Part shown: positions 48,804 to 57,741 of the stretch, piece by piece
Layout: the number at the start of each line of letters is the position of its first letter
Numbering within the stretch: position 1 is the first letter of the stretch
From: Streptomyces pseudovenezuelae
GTDB taxonomy: Bacteria; Actinomycetota; Actinomycetes; Streptomycetales; Streptomycetaceae
DNA length: 64,000 nt
Assembly: GCF_029892565.1 (NCBI RefSeq)
Contig: NZ_JARXVH010000007.1
Span: 124,001 to 188,000 of the forward strand
Direction: 5' to 3'
Made by a program: the position numbers and the translations under genes
Notes under the pieces: model-generated
Database searches by the model: none
Told to the model about the DNA's origin: nothing
Seen by the model: only the letters and a program-made list of their open reading frames with translations

Positions 48804-50378
48804 TCAGTGGAAGAAGTGCCGCGTCCCCGTGAAGTACATGGTGACGCCGGCCTTCTTCGCGGCCTCCACGACCAGCTCGTCGCGGACCGAACCGCCGGGC
48901 TGGACCACGGCCTTGACGCCGGCCGCGGTGAGGATCTCCAGGCCGTCGGGGAAGGGGAAGAACGCGTCGGAGGCGGCGTACGCGCCACGCGCGCGTTCCT
49001 CGCCGGCCCGCTCGACGGCCAGCTTGGCGGAGTCGACGCGGTTGACCTGGCCCATGCCGACACCGACGGAGGCGCCGCCCTTGGCGAGCAGGATGGCGTT
49101 GGACTTCACGGCCCGGCAGGCCTTCCAGGCGAAGGACAGCTCGGCCAGCTCGTCGGCGGTGAGGGCCTCGCCGGTCGCCAGCGTCCAGTTGGCCGGGTCG
49201 TCGCCGTCGGCCTGGAGGCGGTCGGTGACCTGGAGGAGGGCACCTCCGTCGATGGGCTTGACCTCGGCGGGGTGGGAGGGCGCGGCCGGCGCCTTCAGCA
49301 CCCGGATGTTCTTCTTCTTGGCGAGGGCCTCCAGGGCGCCGTCCTCGTAGTCGGGCGCGACGATGACCTCGGTGAAGATCTCGGCGACCTGCTCCGCCAT
49401 CTCCTTGCTGACCGGCCGGTTGACGGCGATCACGCCACCGAACGCCGACAGCGGGTCGCACGCGTGCGCTTTGCGGTGCGCCTCGGCGACGTCCGAGGCG
49501 ATCGCGATCCCACAGGGGTTGGCGTGCTTGATGATCGCGACACAGGGCTCGTCGTGGTCGTACGCGGCACGGCGGGCGGCATCCGTGTCCGTGTAGTTGT
49601 TGTACGACATCTCCTTGCCGTGCAGCTGCTCGGCCTCGGCGAGACCGACACCGGTGCCGTCGACGTAGAGGGCGGCGGGCTGGTGCGGGTTCTCGCCGTA
49701 CCGGAGCGTGCTCTTGCGCTCCAGGGTGGCACCCAGGAAGTCGGGGAACATCGAGTCGTCCACGGGCGCGTAGGCGCTCGCGAACCAGCCGGCGACCGCG
49801 AGGTCGTACGACGCCGTGTGCTGGAAGGCCTCGGCGGCGAGCCGCTTGCGGGTGGAGAGGTCGAACCCGCCGGAGGCGACCGCGGCGAGGACATCGGCGT
49901 ACCGCTCGGGGCTGGTGACCACGGACACGGACGGGTGGTTCTTGGCGGCGGCGCGCACCATCGACGGACCGCCGATGTCGATCTGCTCGACGCACTCGTC
50001 GGGCGAGGCGCCCGAGGCGACGGTCTCGCGGAACGGGTAGAGGTTGACGACGACGAGGTCGAAGGGCTCGACACCCAGCTCGGTGAGCTGCTGCCGGTGG
50101 CTCTCCAGGCGCAGGTCGGCCAGGATGCCCGCGTGCACCTTGGGGTGCAGGGTCTTGACCCGGCCGTCCAGGCACTCGGGGAAGCCGGTGAGCTCCTCGA
50201 CCTTGGTGACGGGGACGCCGGCGGCGGCGATCCGGGCGGCGGTGGAACCGGTGGAGACGAGCTCGACCCCGGCCTCGTGCAGCCCGCGCGCCAGCTCTTC
50301 AAGACCGGTCTTGTCGTAGACGCTGACGAGCGCGCGGCGAATCGCCCGCTTGCCGTTCTCGATGGTCTCGGCGGTCAC
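48804..50378 (-). CDS. purH: Bifunctional AICAR transformylase/IMP cyclohydrolase
   Basis: A 524-residue PurH, which performs the last two steps of IMP synthesis. The MGS-like IMP cyclohydrolase domain (residues about 10-150: ALVSVYDKTGLEELARGLHEAGVELVSTGSTAA, GFPECLDGRVKTLHPKVHAGIL) is followed by the transformylase domain with STLRYGENPHQPAALY, the catalytic Lys-His in AIIKHANPCGIA, and the C-terminal SDAFFPFPDGLEILTAAGVKAVVQPGGSVRD. The GTG at 50378 overlaps the purN stop by 4 nt, so translation is coupled. Both enzymes use 10-formyl-tetrahydrofolate made by FolD. Confidence 0.96.
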   Translation of the reverse strand: MTAETIENGKRAIRRALVSVYDKTGLEELARGLHEAGVELVSTGSTAARIAAAGVPVTKVEELTGFPECLDGRVKTLHPKVHAGILADLRLESHRQQLTELGVEPFDLVVVNLYPFRETVASGASPDECVEQIDIGGPSMVRAAAKNHPSVSVVTSPERYADVLAAVASGGFDLSTRKRLAAEAFQHTASYDLAVAGWFASAYAPVDDSMFPDFLGATLERKSTLRYGENPHQPAALYVDGTGVGLAEAEQLHGKEMSYNNYTDTDAARRAAYDHDEPCVAIIKHANPCGIAIASDVAEAHRKAHACDPLSAFGGVIAVNRPVSKEMAEQVAEIFTEVIVAPDYEDGALEALAKKKNIRVLKAPAAPSHPAEVKPIDGGALLQVTDRLQADGDDPANWTLATGEALTADELAELSFAWKACRAVKSNAILLAKGGASVGVGMGQVNRVDSAKLAVERAGEERARGAYAASDAFFPFPDGLEILTAAGVKAVVQPGGSVRDELVVEAAKKAGVTMYFTGTRHFFH

Positions 50379-51013
50379 TGGATAACTACCTTTCGTCCCT
50401 CAATGCGATGGCCGTTGCGGGCGAGCCGCCCCACGACCTCGACGAGCAGCCTTCGCTCGACTTCCTTGATGCGCTCGTGCAGAGCGCTCTCGTCGTCCTC
50501 GTCCCGGACCTCGACCACGCCCTGGGCGATGATCGGTCCGGTGTCGACGCCGTCGTCGACGAAGTGGACGGTGCAGCCGGTCACCTTGGCGCCGTACGCG
50601 AGCGCGTCCCGCACACCGTGGGCCCCCGGGAAACTGGGCAGCAGGGCGGGGTGCGTGTTGACGAACCGCCCCCCGAAGCGCGCGAGGAACTCCTTCCCCA
50701 CGATCTTCATGAACCCGGCGGAGACAACAAGATCGGGCTGGAAGGCGCTCACCGCTTCCGCAAGCGCCGTGTCCCACTCCCCCCGACTCCCGAAGTCCTT
50801 CACCCTGCACACGAAGGTGGGCAGTCCGGCCAGCTCGGCCCGCGCGAGCCCCTCGATGCCGTCGCGGTCGGCGCCGACGGCCACGATCTCGGCGCCGTAG
50901 GCGGTCACGCCGGTCCGGTGGATCTCGTCGAGGAGCGCCTGCAGGTTGGTGCCGGATCCGGAGACCAGCACGACGAGGCGCTTGACCGCTCGGCCGGCGG
51001 GAGTGGCGGCCAC
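50375..51013 (-). CDS. purN: Phosphoribosylglycinamide formyltransferase
   Basis: A 212-residue GAR transformylase. The phosphate loop is VLVSGSGTNLQALLDEI, the catalytic Asn-His pair is in GGRFVNTHPALLPSFPGAHG, and the catalytic Asp is in GCTVHFVDDGVDTGPIIAQ. It transfers a formyl group from 10-formyl-tetrahydrofolate to glycinamide ribonucleotide. The GTG at 51013 has AAAGGG 7 nt upstream. It overlaps purH by 4 nt, forming a purN-purH operon. Confidence 0.95.
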   Translation of the reverse strand: MAATPAGRAVKRLVVLVSGSGTNLQALLDEIHRTGVTAYGAEIVAVGADRDGIEGLARAELAGLPTFVCRVKDFGSRGEWDTALAEAVSAFQPDLVVSAGFMKIVGKEFLARFGGRFVNTHPALLPSFPGAHGVRDALAYGAKVTGCTVHFVDDGVDTGPIIAQGVVEVRDEDDESALHERIKEVERRLLVEVVGRLARNGHRIEGRKVVIQ

Positions 51014-51323
51014 GGTGGGGCCCTTTCTCGGGGGAGCATCTGTACGGCCGGTTGTACAGTCGTACGAATGCTTCGCGCCCCGGGATACGGGGAAGTCTAC
51101 GAAGCGGTCGGCCGTCAGCAACGATACCGGCACACCGGACGGCCCCCGTGGGACGGGGGCGTGGCCGGAAGGTAGCGTCTGCGAGGGACGGGCTCGGGAA
51201 CGCGGTGGTGGTGCGATGCGTTCACGAAGTGACCGTGTCAGCGCTGTACCTGACCACCCGCACAGCACGACCGCACGACCGCACCCGTATCGGAATTCGG
51301 ACCAAGGGGAAGACGCTCACTTG
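51014..51323. other. 310-bp divergent gap between purN and a membrane-protein gene
   Basis: No credible gene; short open frames lack support and codon bias. The gap should hold the purN promoter and that of the plus-strand membrane protein. I see no riboswitch-like structure and no clear PurR-type operator. Confidence 0.5.
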
Positions 51324-52121
51324 ATGTCGGACCGCAGCCTGCGACTCTTCACGCTCTCTCCGCTCCCGGCGCGGGGAGGGGGGCGTGGCGCCGTCCTGCT
51401 GCGAGAGCGCCCCGCCTCGCCCCCGGACGCGCCCTCGGGCAGGAAGACCGGCGACGGCGACGAGCAGAGCGGTGCGAGCCAGGACGACAACCCGTTCGCG
51501 CCGCCGCCGGAGGGCACGCCCGACCGCCCCTGGCAGCCGCGCCGCCCCACGGAGGGCGACGACGCACAGGGCGACGACAACGCGCAGTCCCCCTGGGGCA
51601 GCCAGTGGAGCGACCGCCAGCCCGGCCGCTCCCAGGGCGGCTTCGGAGACCACCCCGGAGACCGCCCCGGCCCGACCCCCTCTGGCCCCGAGAACCCCAA
51701 CGGCAGCGGCCCGAACACCGGTATGCGCTGGGACCCCACGGACCCCATCCAACGCCGCGCCCGCTACTCCCTGCTCTCCGGCATGTGGGCCTTCTTCTTC
51801 GCCCTCTTCAGCTGGCCGTACGTGGCCCTGCTCCTGGGCGCCCTCTCCCTCTACTGGGGCATCAGCGCCCTGCGCGCCAGGTCCCGCGCCGCCCAGGACA
51901 CCACCGACACGTCCGCCCCCCGCCCCCAGACCACGGCAGCCATCAGCGGCCTGGTCACCTCCATCCTGGCCATCGCCCTGGTCGCCGCGACCTTCACCGC
52001 GCAGCAGGTCTACAGCGACTACTACACCTGCACAACGGACGCCCTCACCAACCAGGCCAAACAGGCCTGCGAGCAGCTCCTGCCGAAGGAGCTGCGGGGG
52101 GTACTGGGGACGAACAGCTGA
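51324..52121 (+). CDS. Membrane protein with disordered head (DUF4190-like)
   Basis: A 265-residue protein. Residues 1-130 are low-complexity (Pro, Gly, Asp, Gln). Residues about 138-235 carry two to four hydrophobic segments (YSLLSGMWAFFFALFSWPYVALLLGALSLYWGISALRAR, then TTAAISGLVTSILAIALVAATFTAQQVYSDYYTC). The membrane part, with GLVTSILAIALV, resembles DUF4190-type proteins found by the dozens in Streptomyces. The ATG at 51324 has a weak, distant GGGGA, so the start is uncertain and the head may be shorter. Function unknown; it is divergent from purN. Confidence 0.7.
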   Translation: MSDRSLRLFTLSPLPARGGGRGAVLLRERPASPPDAPSGRKTGDGDEQSGASQDDNPFAPPPEGTPDRPWQPRRPTEGDDAQGDDNAQSPWGSQWSDRQPGRSQGGFGDHPGDRPGPTPSGPENPNGSGPNTGMRWDPTDPIQRRARYSLLSGMWAFFFALFSWPYVALLLGALSLYWGISALRARSRAAQDTTDTSAPRPQTTAAISGLVTSILAIALVAATFTAQQVYSDYYTCTTDALTNQAKQACEQLLPKELRGVLGTNS

Positions 52122-52141
52122 CGGGGTCGGGAGTCGGTGCC

Positions 52142-52182
52142 GATGACGGGCTGACGGATTGACGAGCTGACGAGCTGACGGG
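52142..52182. repeat. Degenerate 8-9 bp repeats (GAGCTGAC type)
   Basis: Consecutive variants of TGACGAGC follow the stop of the membrane-protein gene (TGACGGGC, TGACGGAT, TGACGAGC, TGACGAGC, TGACGGGA). Their function is unknown and they probably arose by slippage. Confidence 0.6.
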
Positions 52183-52339
52183 ACGGGGTCGACCTGATCC
52201 CTCGCCCGCACACGCACCCGCCCGTGGGCGGGGCGGGCGCCTGCGGGGTATGCCCTCGCGGTGTCGCATGCGCATCTCTCAGCGCCGACGCGCCTGTCTC
52301 GGCGCTGACGCGCACTTCTCAACGCCGGTCCGCATCTTT

Positions 52340-52463
52340 CAGCCCGTCCGGCGTTTGAGGACAAGGCCCGTTCAGGGCCGTCGGGGGTCCGGGGGGCGCA
52401 GCCCCTTGGCGGGGTCGAAGGGGCAGCGCCCCTGGGGATGGGACGGGTAGGGGCGGCGGGGGC
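52340..52463. repeat. Streptomyces-type intergenic repeat element
   Basis: The 344-bp gap between the two convergent genes ends with a 120-bp element. It starts AGCCCGTCCGGCGTTTGAGG and contains hairpins GGGGGGCGCAGCCCC and GGGGCAGCGCCCC, then GGGGATGGGACGGG. I recognise it as a sequence scattered through Streptomyces genomes. It probably works as a bidirectional terminator here. Four loose 20-bp repeats of a CGCATCT(C/T)TCAGC type precede it (52260-52345). Confidence 0.75.
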
Positions 52464-52465
52464 GA

Positions 52466-54202
52466 TCAAGCTTCGTCAGAACCATCCGCCGCCTCCCGAA
52501 GCGCCGCCCACCGAGCCTCCCGCGCAGCGTCATCGTGCCAGCCCCCCTCCACCGGCTCGGCCGGCAACAGGTCATACGCCTCAAGCGCATCGTCACCCCG
52601 CTGATCCCGCAGCAACCCGAACACCGCCCCCTGAACCGGCACCGCCTCCGCCACAACACCCTCTCCCTCCGGAGCCCCCTCCCCTCGCTCCTCCCCACCC
52701 TTCTTCCGAATCCCCAACCACCCCACCACCGAAGCCAGCCCGAGCCCCCACCCCAACCCCAACCCCGCCCCAACCTCACGCCCCCGCCAAGCCCGAACCC
52801 CCAACGCCACCGGCACCCCCACCCCCGCCATCCACACAACCGCCACCCCACCGACCTGCCACCACACCGGCCCAAACCGAGCCAACGCCCCCACCCCGAG
52901 CCGCCCACCCGCAAGCCCCGCAAGAACAGCGACGATCCCCCCACCCAAAACAGCCGCCACCGCACCAACCCCAGCAGTCCGCCCCCGCGACCACCCTCGA
53001 CCCCCGGCCCCTGCCTTTGCCCCGACCACGACCCCGCCCCCTGCCCCGCTCCCAGCACGGGCGCCGGCACCGGCACCGGCACCGGCACCGACCACAACAC
53101 CCGCCCCTGCCTCCCCCCGAACCACAGCCCCGCGCCCCACAAACCACCCCACCATCACCCCGGCCACCACCGGCACCACCCCCACGGCCCACTCCAAAGG
53201 CCCCCCAACCCCCGCATCCGGCACCGCAGCCAACAACGGAAACGGCGGCAACAACGGCGCAGGATCGGACGACAACGGCCCCACCACATGCCCGGCCCCC
53301 AGCACAAACCCGGGCCCCAGCCCGTACCCCACCGCCCACACCACCGCGTTGGGCACGAGCGCCAGACACAGCAACAACACCGCGAACCGCCCCGACCACC
53401 CCTCCGTCAACTGCAGAAACGACCCCCGAGCCGCCCCGCCGTGCCACACCAGCGAGGCCGCAAGCGACAACGCCCCACCCCCCACAAGCACCGCCACCCC
53501 AGCCAGCCCCGCCCGCACGGCGACCCCGAGCCGTTCCCGCGCCTCCACCCCGAGCACCAGCCGCCGCACCGACGCCGGCAGCAGAATCAGCACCCCGTCG
53601 GCAACATCCCGCGGACGCCCGTACGCCGTCCACACCCCCACCCCCGCCGCCACCACGACCACCGTCGGCAGACACACCACGGTCCACGCCCAAGCCGGCC
53701 GCAACTCCCCGCCGGACGCGTACAACGCGGCAGCCACACCGACGCCGAGATACCCGAGGACGACCCCGGCCCACGCCGTACGCCCGGCCACAAGCGGCGG
53801 ACCATCGTCCGCATCGTCACCGTCGCCCTCTCCCCCGCCCCCGTCCACCGCGTCCCGCGCAGCCCGATGCACCAGCCACACAGGCACCGCGAGCAGCAAC
53901 AACGGCGTGACACCGACCGGCGCGGGAACGCCGGAGAGCGTGTCGGTACGGACCAGTTCGGCGCCGTGCGCGAGCAGCCACAGCGCCGCCGCGACATGCA
54001 GCGCGCCTCCCGGCCCACTGTCGGGATACGGCGAACTGATCCACAGCACCATCACAAGCACGGCGAACGACCCGAGCCCGAGCCCGGCCGCGAGCACGCC
54101 ACCCAGGAGGCTCGCAGCCAGTCCGGGCGATCGGTCGAGCATCCGGGTGAGCAGGGACGACAACGGCGATCGACGAGCGGTCATCTGGATCACGCCCGTC
54201 AT
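52466..54202 (-). CDS. Large polytopic membrane protein (DUF6350/PerM-like)
   Basis: A 578-residue protein with about twelve hydrophobic segments. It begins LSSLLTRMLDRSPGLAASLLGGVLAAGLGLGSFAVLVMVLWISSPYPDSGPGGALHVAAALWLLAHG, which matches the N terminus of DUF6350 proteins, called cell division protein PerM in some annotations as I recall. A low-complexity Gly/Ala stretch (GAGAGAGARAGSGAGG) interrupts the chain near residue 380. The C-terminal 80 residues are acidic and hydrophilic. The start is ATG 54202, with GGGAG very close; 54193 (GTG) or 54184 (ATG) is possible. It follows the purN-purH region as in other streptomycetes, and its function is not known to me. Confidence 0.75.
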   Translation of the reverse strand: MTGVIQMTARRSPLSSLLTRMLDRSPGLAASLLGGVLAAGLGLGSFAVLVMVLWISSPYPDSGPGGALHVAAALWLLAHGAELVRTDTLSGVPAPVGVTPLLLLAVPVWLVHRAARDAVDGGGGEGDGDDADDGPPLVAGRTAWAGVVLGYLGVGVAAALYASGGELRPAWAWTVVCLPTVVVVAAGVGVWTAYGRPRDVADGVLILLPASVRRLVLGVEARERLGVAVRAGLAGVAVLVGGGALSLAASLVWHGGAARGSFLQLTEGWSGRFAVLLLCLALVPNAVVWAVGYGLGPGFVLGAGHVVGPLSSDPAPLLPPFPLLAAVPDAGVGGPLEWAVGVVPVVAGVMVGWFVGRGAVVRGEAGAGVVVGAGAGAGAGARAGSGAGGGVVVGAKAGAGGRGWSRGRTAGVGAVAAVLGGGIVAVLAGLAGGRLGVGALARFGPVWWQVGGVAVVWMAGVGVPVALGVRAWRGREVGAGLGLGWGLGLASVVGWLGIRKKGGEERGEGAPEGEGVVAEAVPVQGAVFGLLRDQRGDDALEAYDLLPAEPVEGGWHDDAAREARWAALREAADGSDEA

Positions 54203-54259
54203 GCTCCCAACGACACGCGCTTTCTCGTCGTAACAGGCGAACCTCCGAAGTGTCGCCCA

Positions 54260-54288
54260 ATATATATTTATGTACTTTTTCGTACGAA
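54260..54288 (+). promoter_or_regulatory. AT-rich promoter region with palindrome TTCGTACGAA
   Basis: An unusually AT-rich run (ATATATATTTATGTAC at 54260-54274) is followed by the perfect 10-bp palindrome TTCGTACGAA (54279-54288), which ends 10 nt before the GTG of the HTH-sigma gene. In this GC-rich setting it is the clearest promoter/operator candidate and could be bound by the gene's own HTH domain. Confidence 0.55.
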
Positions 54289-54298
54289 GGGGCGTCCT

Positions 54299-55465
54299 GT
54301 GACGCAGAGCCCTGCAACCCCCCTCCCCTCACCCAAGGAACGCCGACGCCTGCGCGAGTCCGGCTCGCTGACGCAGGCTCAGGTCGCCGAACGGGTCGGT
54401 GTCTCGCGGGAGACGGTGCGCTCCTGGGAGACGGGCCGCACGACTCCACGCGGCCACAAACGGGAGGCGTACGCGAAACTGCTGGCCTCACTCGACTGCC
54501 CGACGTCCCGTCAGGAACCGTCGAAGCACCCGGCGGTGACGGTATCTCTGAAGAAGTCCCCGAGGCCGACTCTCGTCGCCGTGACCGCGACCGTCGGCGC
54601 CACCGCGACCGTGACCGCCGCCGCCACTCCCACCGCCGTTCTCGACGAAGAACCCCCGGCCACGACCCCCCTGACCCCCACTCAGGCCTTCGACGCGCTC
54701 TACGCGTTCTGCGCCCCCGCCCTCGTCCGCCAGGCCTACCTCCTCACCGGCCGCCGCGAACTCGCGCGCGAGTCGGTCGAGCGGGCCTTCCAACTCGCCT
54801 GGCAGCGCTGGCCCGAGGTGGCGGTCGACCGCGACCCGGCGGGCTGGGTACGGGCGACGGCGTACGAATACGCGCTCTCCCCCTGGCACCGCTTCCGCCC
54901 GCGCTACCGCCACCCCGAGCCGCCACCCCCGGACGCCGCCGACCGCGCCCTGCTGACCGCGCTCCTCAAGCTCCCGACCCCACACCGCCGCACGCTCATG
55001 CTCTACGACGGTGTCGGCCTCGACCTGCCGGAGACGGCGGCGGAGACGGAGGCGAGCACGCCGGCGACGGCCAACCGGCTGCTGCACGCGCGCGAGGCGA
55101 TCGCCGCGCGGCTGCCGGAACTGTCGGACCCCACCGCGCTGCACCAGCGGCTGGCCGAACTTGCCTCCACGGAGCGGTTGCGCGCGGCGCGGCCGCCGAC
55201 GGTGCGGATCGGGAGCGAGCGCCGGGCCCGTTTCTGGACGCGGGCTGCGATCGCGTTCACGGTGGCGCTGATCGGCACGACGGCACTCACGGTGCGGTCG
55301 GCTCCCACGCACTACGAGCCGCCGATCGCCCCGGGGGCGGAGGTGCAGGGGGTGCCACCGCGGGTGGCGCCGGGATCTTTGTCGGACGAGGAGGTCGAGC
55401 TGCGGGAGAAGCTACGGGACGAGACGACGAACGGCCCGGAAAGACTGCTTCCGCTGGGTCGTTAG
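54299..55465 (+). CDS. Xre-type HTH fused to a sigma-factor-like domain and a membrane helix
   Basis: A 388-residue protein with three parts. Residues about 10-65 are a Xre/Cro-type helix-turn-helix (ERRRLRESGSLTQAQVAERVGVSRETVRSWETGRTTPRGHKREAYAKLL). Residues about 120-260 resemble ECF sigma regions 2 and 4 (FDALYAFCAPALVRQAYLLTGRRELARESVERAFQLAWQRWPEVAVDRDPAGWVRATAYEYALSPW, then LLKLPTPHRRTLMLYDGVGLDLPETAAETEASTPATANRLLHARE). Residues about 300-318 form a membrane helix (RARFWTRAAIAFTVALIGTTALTV) with a short outer tail. AAGGGG lies 8 nt before the GTG. I have not seen this fusion described. It may be a membrane-tethered regulator rather than a true sigma factor. Confidence 0.75.
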   Translation: MTQSPATPLPSPKERRRLRESGSLTQAQVAERVGVSRETVRSWETGRTTPRGHKREAYAKLLASLDCPTSRQEPSKHPAVTVSLKKSPRPTLVAVTATVGATATVTAAATPTAVLDEEPPATTPLTPTQAFDALYAFCAPALVRQAYLLTGRRELARESVERAFQLAWQRWPEVAVDRDPAGWVRATAYEYALSPWHRFRPRYRHPEPPPPDAADRALLTALLKLPTPHRRTLMLYDGVGLDLPETAAETEASTPATANRLLHAREAIAARLPELSDPTALHQRLAELASTERLRAARPPTVRIGSERRARFWTRAAIAFTVALIGTTALTVRSAPTHYEPPIAPGAEVQGVPPRVAPGSLSDEEVELREKLRDETTNGPERLLPLGR

Positions 55466-55481
55466 CCGCGGGCCCGGTGGG

Positions 55482-55571
55482 GGCTGGTCGCGTAGTTCCC
55501 CGCGCCCCTTAAAAGCGGGCCGGCTTGGGCGAGCCCATCTTTTAGGGGCGCGGGGAACTGCGCGACCAGCC
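55482..55571. terminator. Long inverted repeat of a widespread Streptomyces type
   Basis: A 33-nt arm (starting GGCTGGTCGCGTAGTTCCCC, then the GCGCCCCT run and AAAAG) and its partner (CTTTTAGGGGCGCGGGGAAC and the GCGACCAGCC end) enclose an internal hairpin. One mismatch and one extra base break the symmetry. Sequences of this kind recur in Streptomyces intergenic spaces. It lies between the convergent HTH-sigma and sucD genes and should terminate both. Nothing else is visible in the 192-bp gap. Confidence 0.8.
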
Positions 55572-55657
55572 ACAGACAACCCGCACCCACCCGACAACGC
55601 ATCGATGGGCCCGCCCCAACCCACAGAGCGAGCCCACCAACGTTTCAGCTGGGTACC

Positions 55658-56542
55658 TCAGCCGGCGAGGATCTCCCGCGCGAGCTTCGCCGTCTCGGTC
55701 GGCGTCTTGCCGACCTTGACGCCGGCGGCCTCAAGGGCCTCCTTCTTCGCGGCGGCCGTGCCGGAGGAGCCGGAGACGATGGCGCCGGCGTGGCCCATGG
55801 TCTTGCCCTCGGGCGCGGTGAAGCCCGCGACGTAACCGACGACCGGCTTGGTCACGTTCTTCGCGATGAAGTCCGCGGCCCGCTCCTCGGCGTCGCCACC
55901 GATCTCACCGATCATCACGATCAGGTCGGTGTCGGGGTCGGCCTCGAACGCGGCGAGCGCGTCGATGTGCGTCGTACCGATGACCGGGTCACCACCGATG
56001 CCGACGGCGGACGAGAAGCCGATGTCACGCAGCTCGTACATCATCTGGTACGTCAGCGTGCCGGACTTCGAGACCAGGCCGATACGGCCCGGCTTGGTGA
56101 TGTCGCCCGGGATGATGCCGGCGTTCGACTGACCCGGGGTGATGAGACCGGGGCAGTTCGGGCCGATGATGCGGGTCTTGTTGCCCTTCGACTTCGCGTA
56201 CGCCCAGAAGGCGGCGGAGTCGTGGACGGCGATGCCCTCGGTGATAACGACCGCGAGGGGGATCTCGGCGTCGATCGCCTCGACCACGGCGGCCTTGGAG
56301 AAGGCCGGCGGTACGAAGAGGACGGATACGTTCGCGCCCGTCTTCTCGATCGCCTCGGCGACGGTGCCGAAGACCGGGATCTCGGTGCCGTCGAAGTCGA
56401 CGGACGTGCCGGCCTTACGCGGGTTCACGCCACCGACGATGTTCGTGCCGTCGGCCAGCATGAGCTTGGTGTGCTTCATGCCCGTGGCACCGGTCATGCC
56501 CTGGACGATGACCTTGCTGTCCTTGTTGAGGAAGATAGCCAT
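55658..56542 (-). CDS. sucD: Succinyl-CoA synthetase, alpha subunit
   Basis: A 294-residue subunit that binds CoA and carries the phosphohistidine. The CoA-binding motif is VIVQGMTGATGMKHTKLMLADG near the start. The phosphorylated His is in GKTMGHAGAIVSGSSG near residue 250. IIGPNCPGLITPGQ and SKSGTLTYQ are also typical. It works with SucC in the citric acid cycle to make ATP or GTP from succinyl-CoA. The ATG at 56542 is 20 nt after the sucC stop, so the two are one operon. Confidence 0.97.
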   Translation of the reverse strand: MAIFLNKDSKVIVQGMTGATGMKHTKLMLADGTNIVGGVNPRKAGTSVDFDGTEIPVFGTVAEAIEKTGANVSVLFVPPAFSKAAVVEAIDAEIPLAVVITEGIAVHDSAAFWAYAKSKGNKTRIIGPNCPGLITPGQSNAGIIPGDITKPGRIGLVSKSGTLTYQMMYELRDIGFSSAVGIGGDPVIGTTHIDALAAFEADPDTDLIVMIGEIGGDAEERAADFIAKNVTKPVVGYVAGFTAPEGKTMGHAGAIVSGSSGTAAAKKEALEAAGVKVGKTPTETAKLAREILAG

Positions 56543-56562
56543 GGCTGTTAGTCCCTCGTCCC

Positions 56563-57741
56563 TTACTTCGCAGCCGCGAGCTCGGCGGCCTTGTCGGCCG
56601 CGCCGTCCATGGTGTCCACGCGCTGGACCAGCGGGTGGTTGGCGTCGGAGAGGATCTTGCGACCCAGCTCGGCGTTGTTGCCGTCGAGGCGGACGACCAG
56701 CGGCTTGGTGACTTCCTCGCCCTTGTCCGCGAGCAGCTGCAGCGCCTGGACGATGCCGTTGGCGACCTCGTCGCAGGCGGTGATGCCGCCGAAGACGTTG
56801 ACGAAGACGGACTTGACGTCCGGGTCGCCGAGGATGATCTCCAGGCCGTTCGCCATCACGGCCGCGGACGCGCCGCCGCCGATGTCGAGGAAGTTGGCCG
56901 GCTTCACGCCACCGTGGTTCTCACCGGCGTACGCGACGACGTCGAGGGTGCTCATGACGAGACCCGCGCCGTTGCCGATGATGCCGACCTCACCGTCGAG
57001 CTTGACGTAGTTGAGGTTCTTGGCCTTGGCGGCCGCCTCGAGCGGGTTGGCCGAGTCCTTGTCCTCGAGCGCGGCGTGGTCCGGCTGGCGGAACTCGGCG
57101 TTCTCGTCGAGGGAGACCTTGCCGTCAAGGGCGATGACCTTGCCGGAGGCGACCTTGGCGAGCGGGTTCACCTCGACGAGGAGGGCGTCCTCCTTGATGA
57201 AAGTGTCCCACAGCGTCACCAGGATCTCGGCGACCTGCTCGGCGACGTCGGCCGGGAACTTCGCCTGCGCGACGATCTCGCGGGCCTTCTCGATCGAGAC
57301 ACCCTCATTGGCGTCGACCGGGACCTTCGCGAGGGCCTCGGGGTTCTCCTCCGCGACGACCTCGATCTCCACGCCGCCCTGGACGGACGCCATGGCGAGG
57401 AAGGTGCGGTTGGTGCGGTCGAGGAGGTACGAGACGTAGTACTCCTCGACGATCTCGGGCGCGGTCTCGGCGATCATCACCTTGTGGACCGTGTGGCCCT
57501 TGATGTCCATGCCGAGGATGTCCGTCGCACGGGCGACGGCCTCGTCCGGGGTGGCGGCGAGCTTCACGCCACCGGCCTTGCCACGGCCGCCGACCTTCAC
57601 CTGAGCCTTGACGACGGACTTGCCACCGAGGCGCTCGGTGGCTGCGCGGGCCGCCTCAGGCGTGTCGATGACTTCACCGGCCAGCACCGGTACATCGTGC
57701 TTGGCGAAGAGGTCCCTCGCCTGGTACTCGAACAGGTCCAC
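56563..57741 (-). CDS. sucC: Succinyl-CoA synthetase, beta subunit
   Basis: A 392-residue subunit with an N-terminal ATP-grasp domain (DLFEYQARDLFAKHDVPVLAGEV, SVVKAQVKVGGRGKAGGVKLA, VEVNPLAK, ALDGKVSLDENAEFR) and a C-terminal flavodoxin-like domain (FLDIGGGASAAVMANGLEIIL, VNVFGGITACDEVANGI). It binds the nucleotide and succinate. The start is GTG at 57741. It is the first gene of the sucC-sucD operon, with a 562-bp non-coding region upstream that should hold the promoter. Confidence 0.97.
   Translation of the reverse strand: MDLFEYQARDLFAKHDVPVLAGEVIDTPEAARAATERLGGKSVVKAQVKVGGRGKAGGVKLAATPDEAVARATDILGMDIKGHTVHKVMIAETAPEIVEEYYVSYLLDRTNRTFLAMASVQGGVEIEVVAEENPEALAKVPVDANEGVSIEKAREIVAQAKFPADVAEQVAEILVTLWDTFIKEDALLVEVNPLAKVASGKVIALDGKVSLDENAEFRQPDHAALEDKDSANPLEAAAKAKNLNYVKLDGEVGIIGNGAGLVMSTLDVVAYAGENHGGVKPANFLDIGGGASAAVMANGLEIILGDPDVKSVFVNVFGGITACDEVANGIVQALQLLADKGEEVTKPLVVRLDGNNAELGRKILSDANHPLVQRVDTMDGAADKAAELAAAK

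Noticed and set aside
51052..51324. A 90-codon plus-strand ORF between purN and the membrane-protein gene
   Set aside because: No ribosome site, poor codon bias, Arg/Thr-rich product without domains.
52438..53910. A 490-codon Pro/Thr-rich plus-strand open frame
   Set aside because: Pure Pro/Thr/Ala composition without domains; it is the complement of the membrane-protein gene at 52466-54202, whose hydrophobic helices are coherent.
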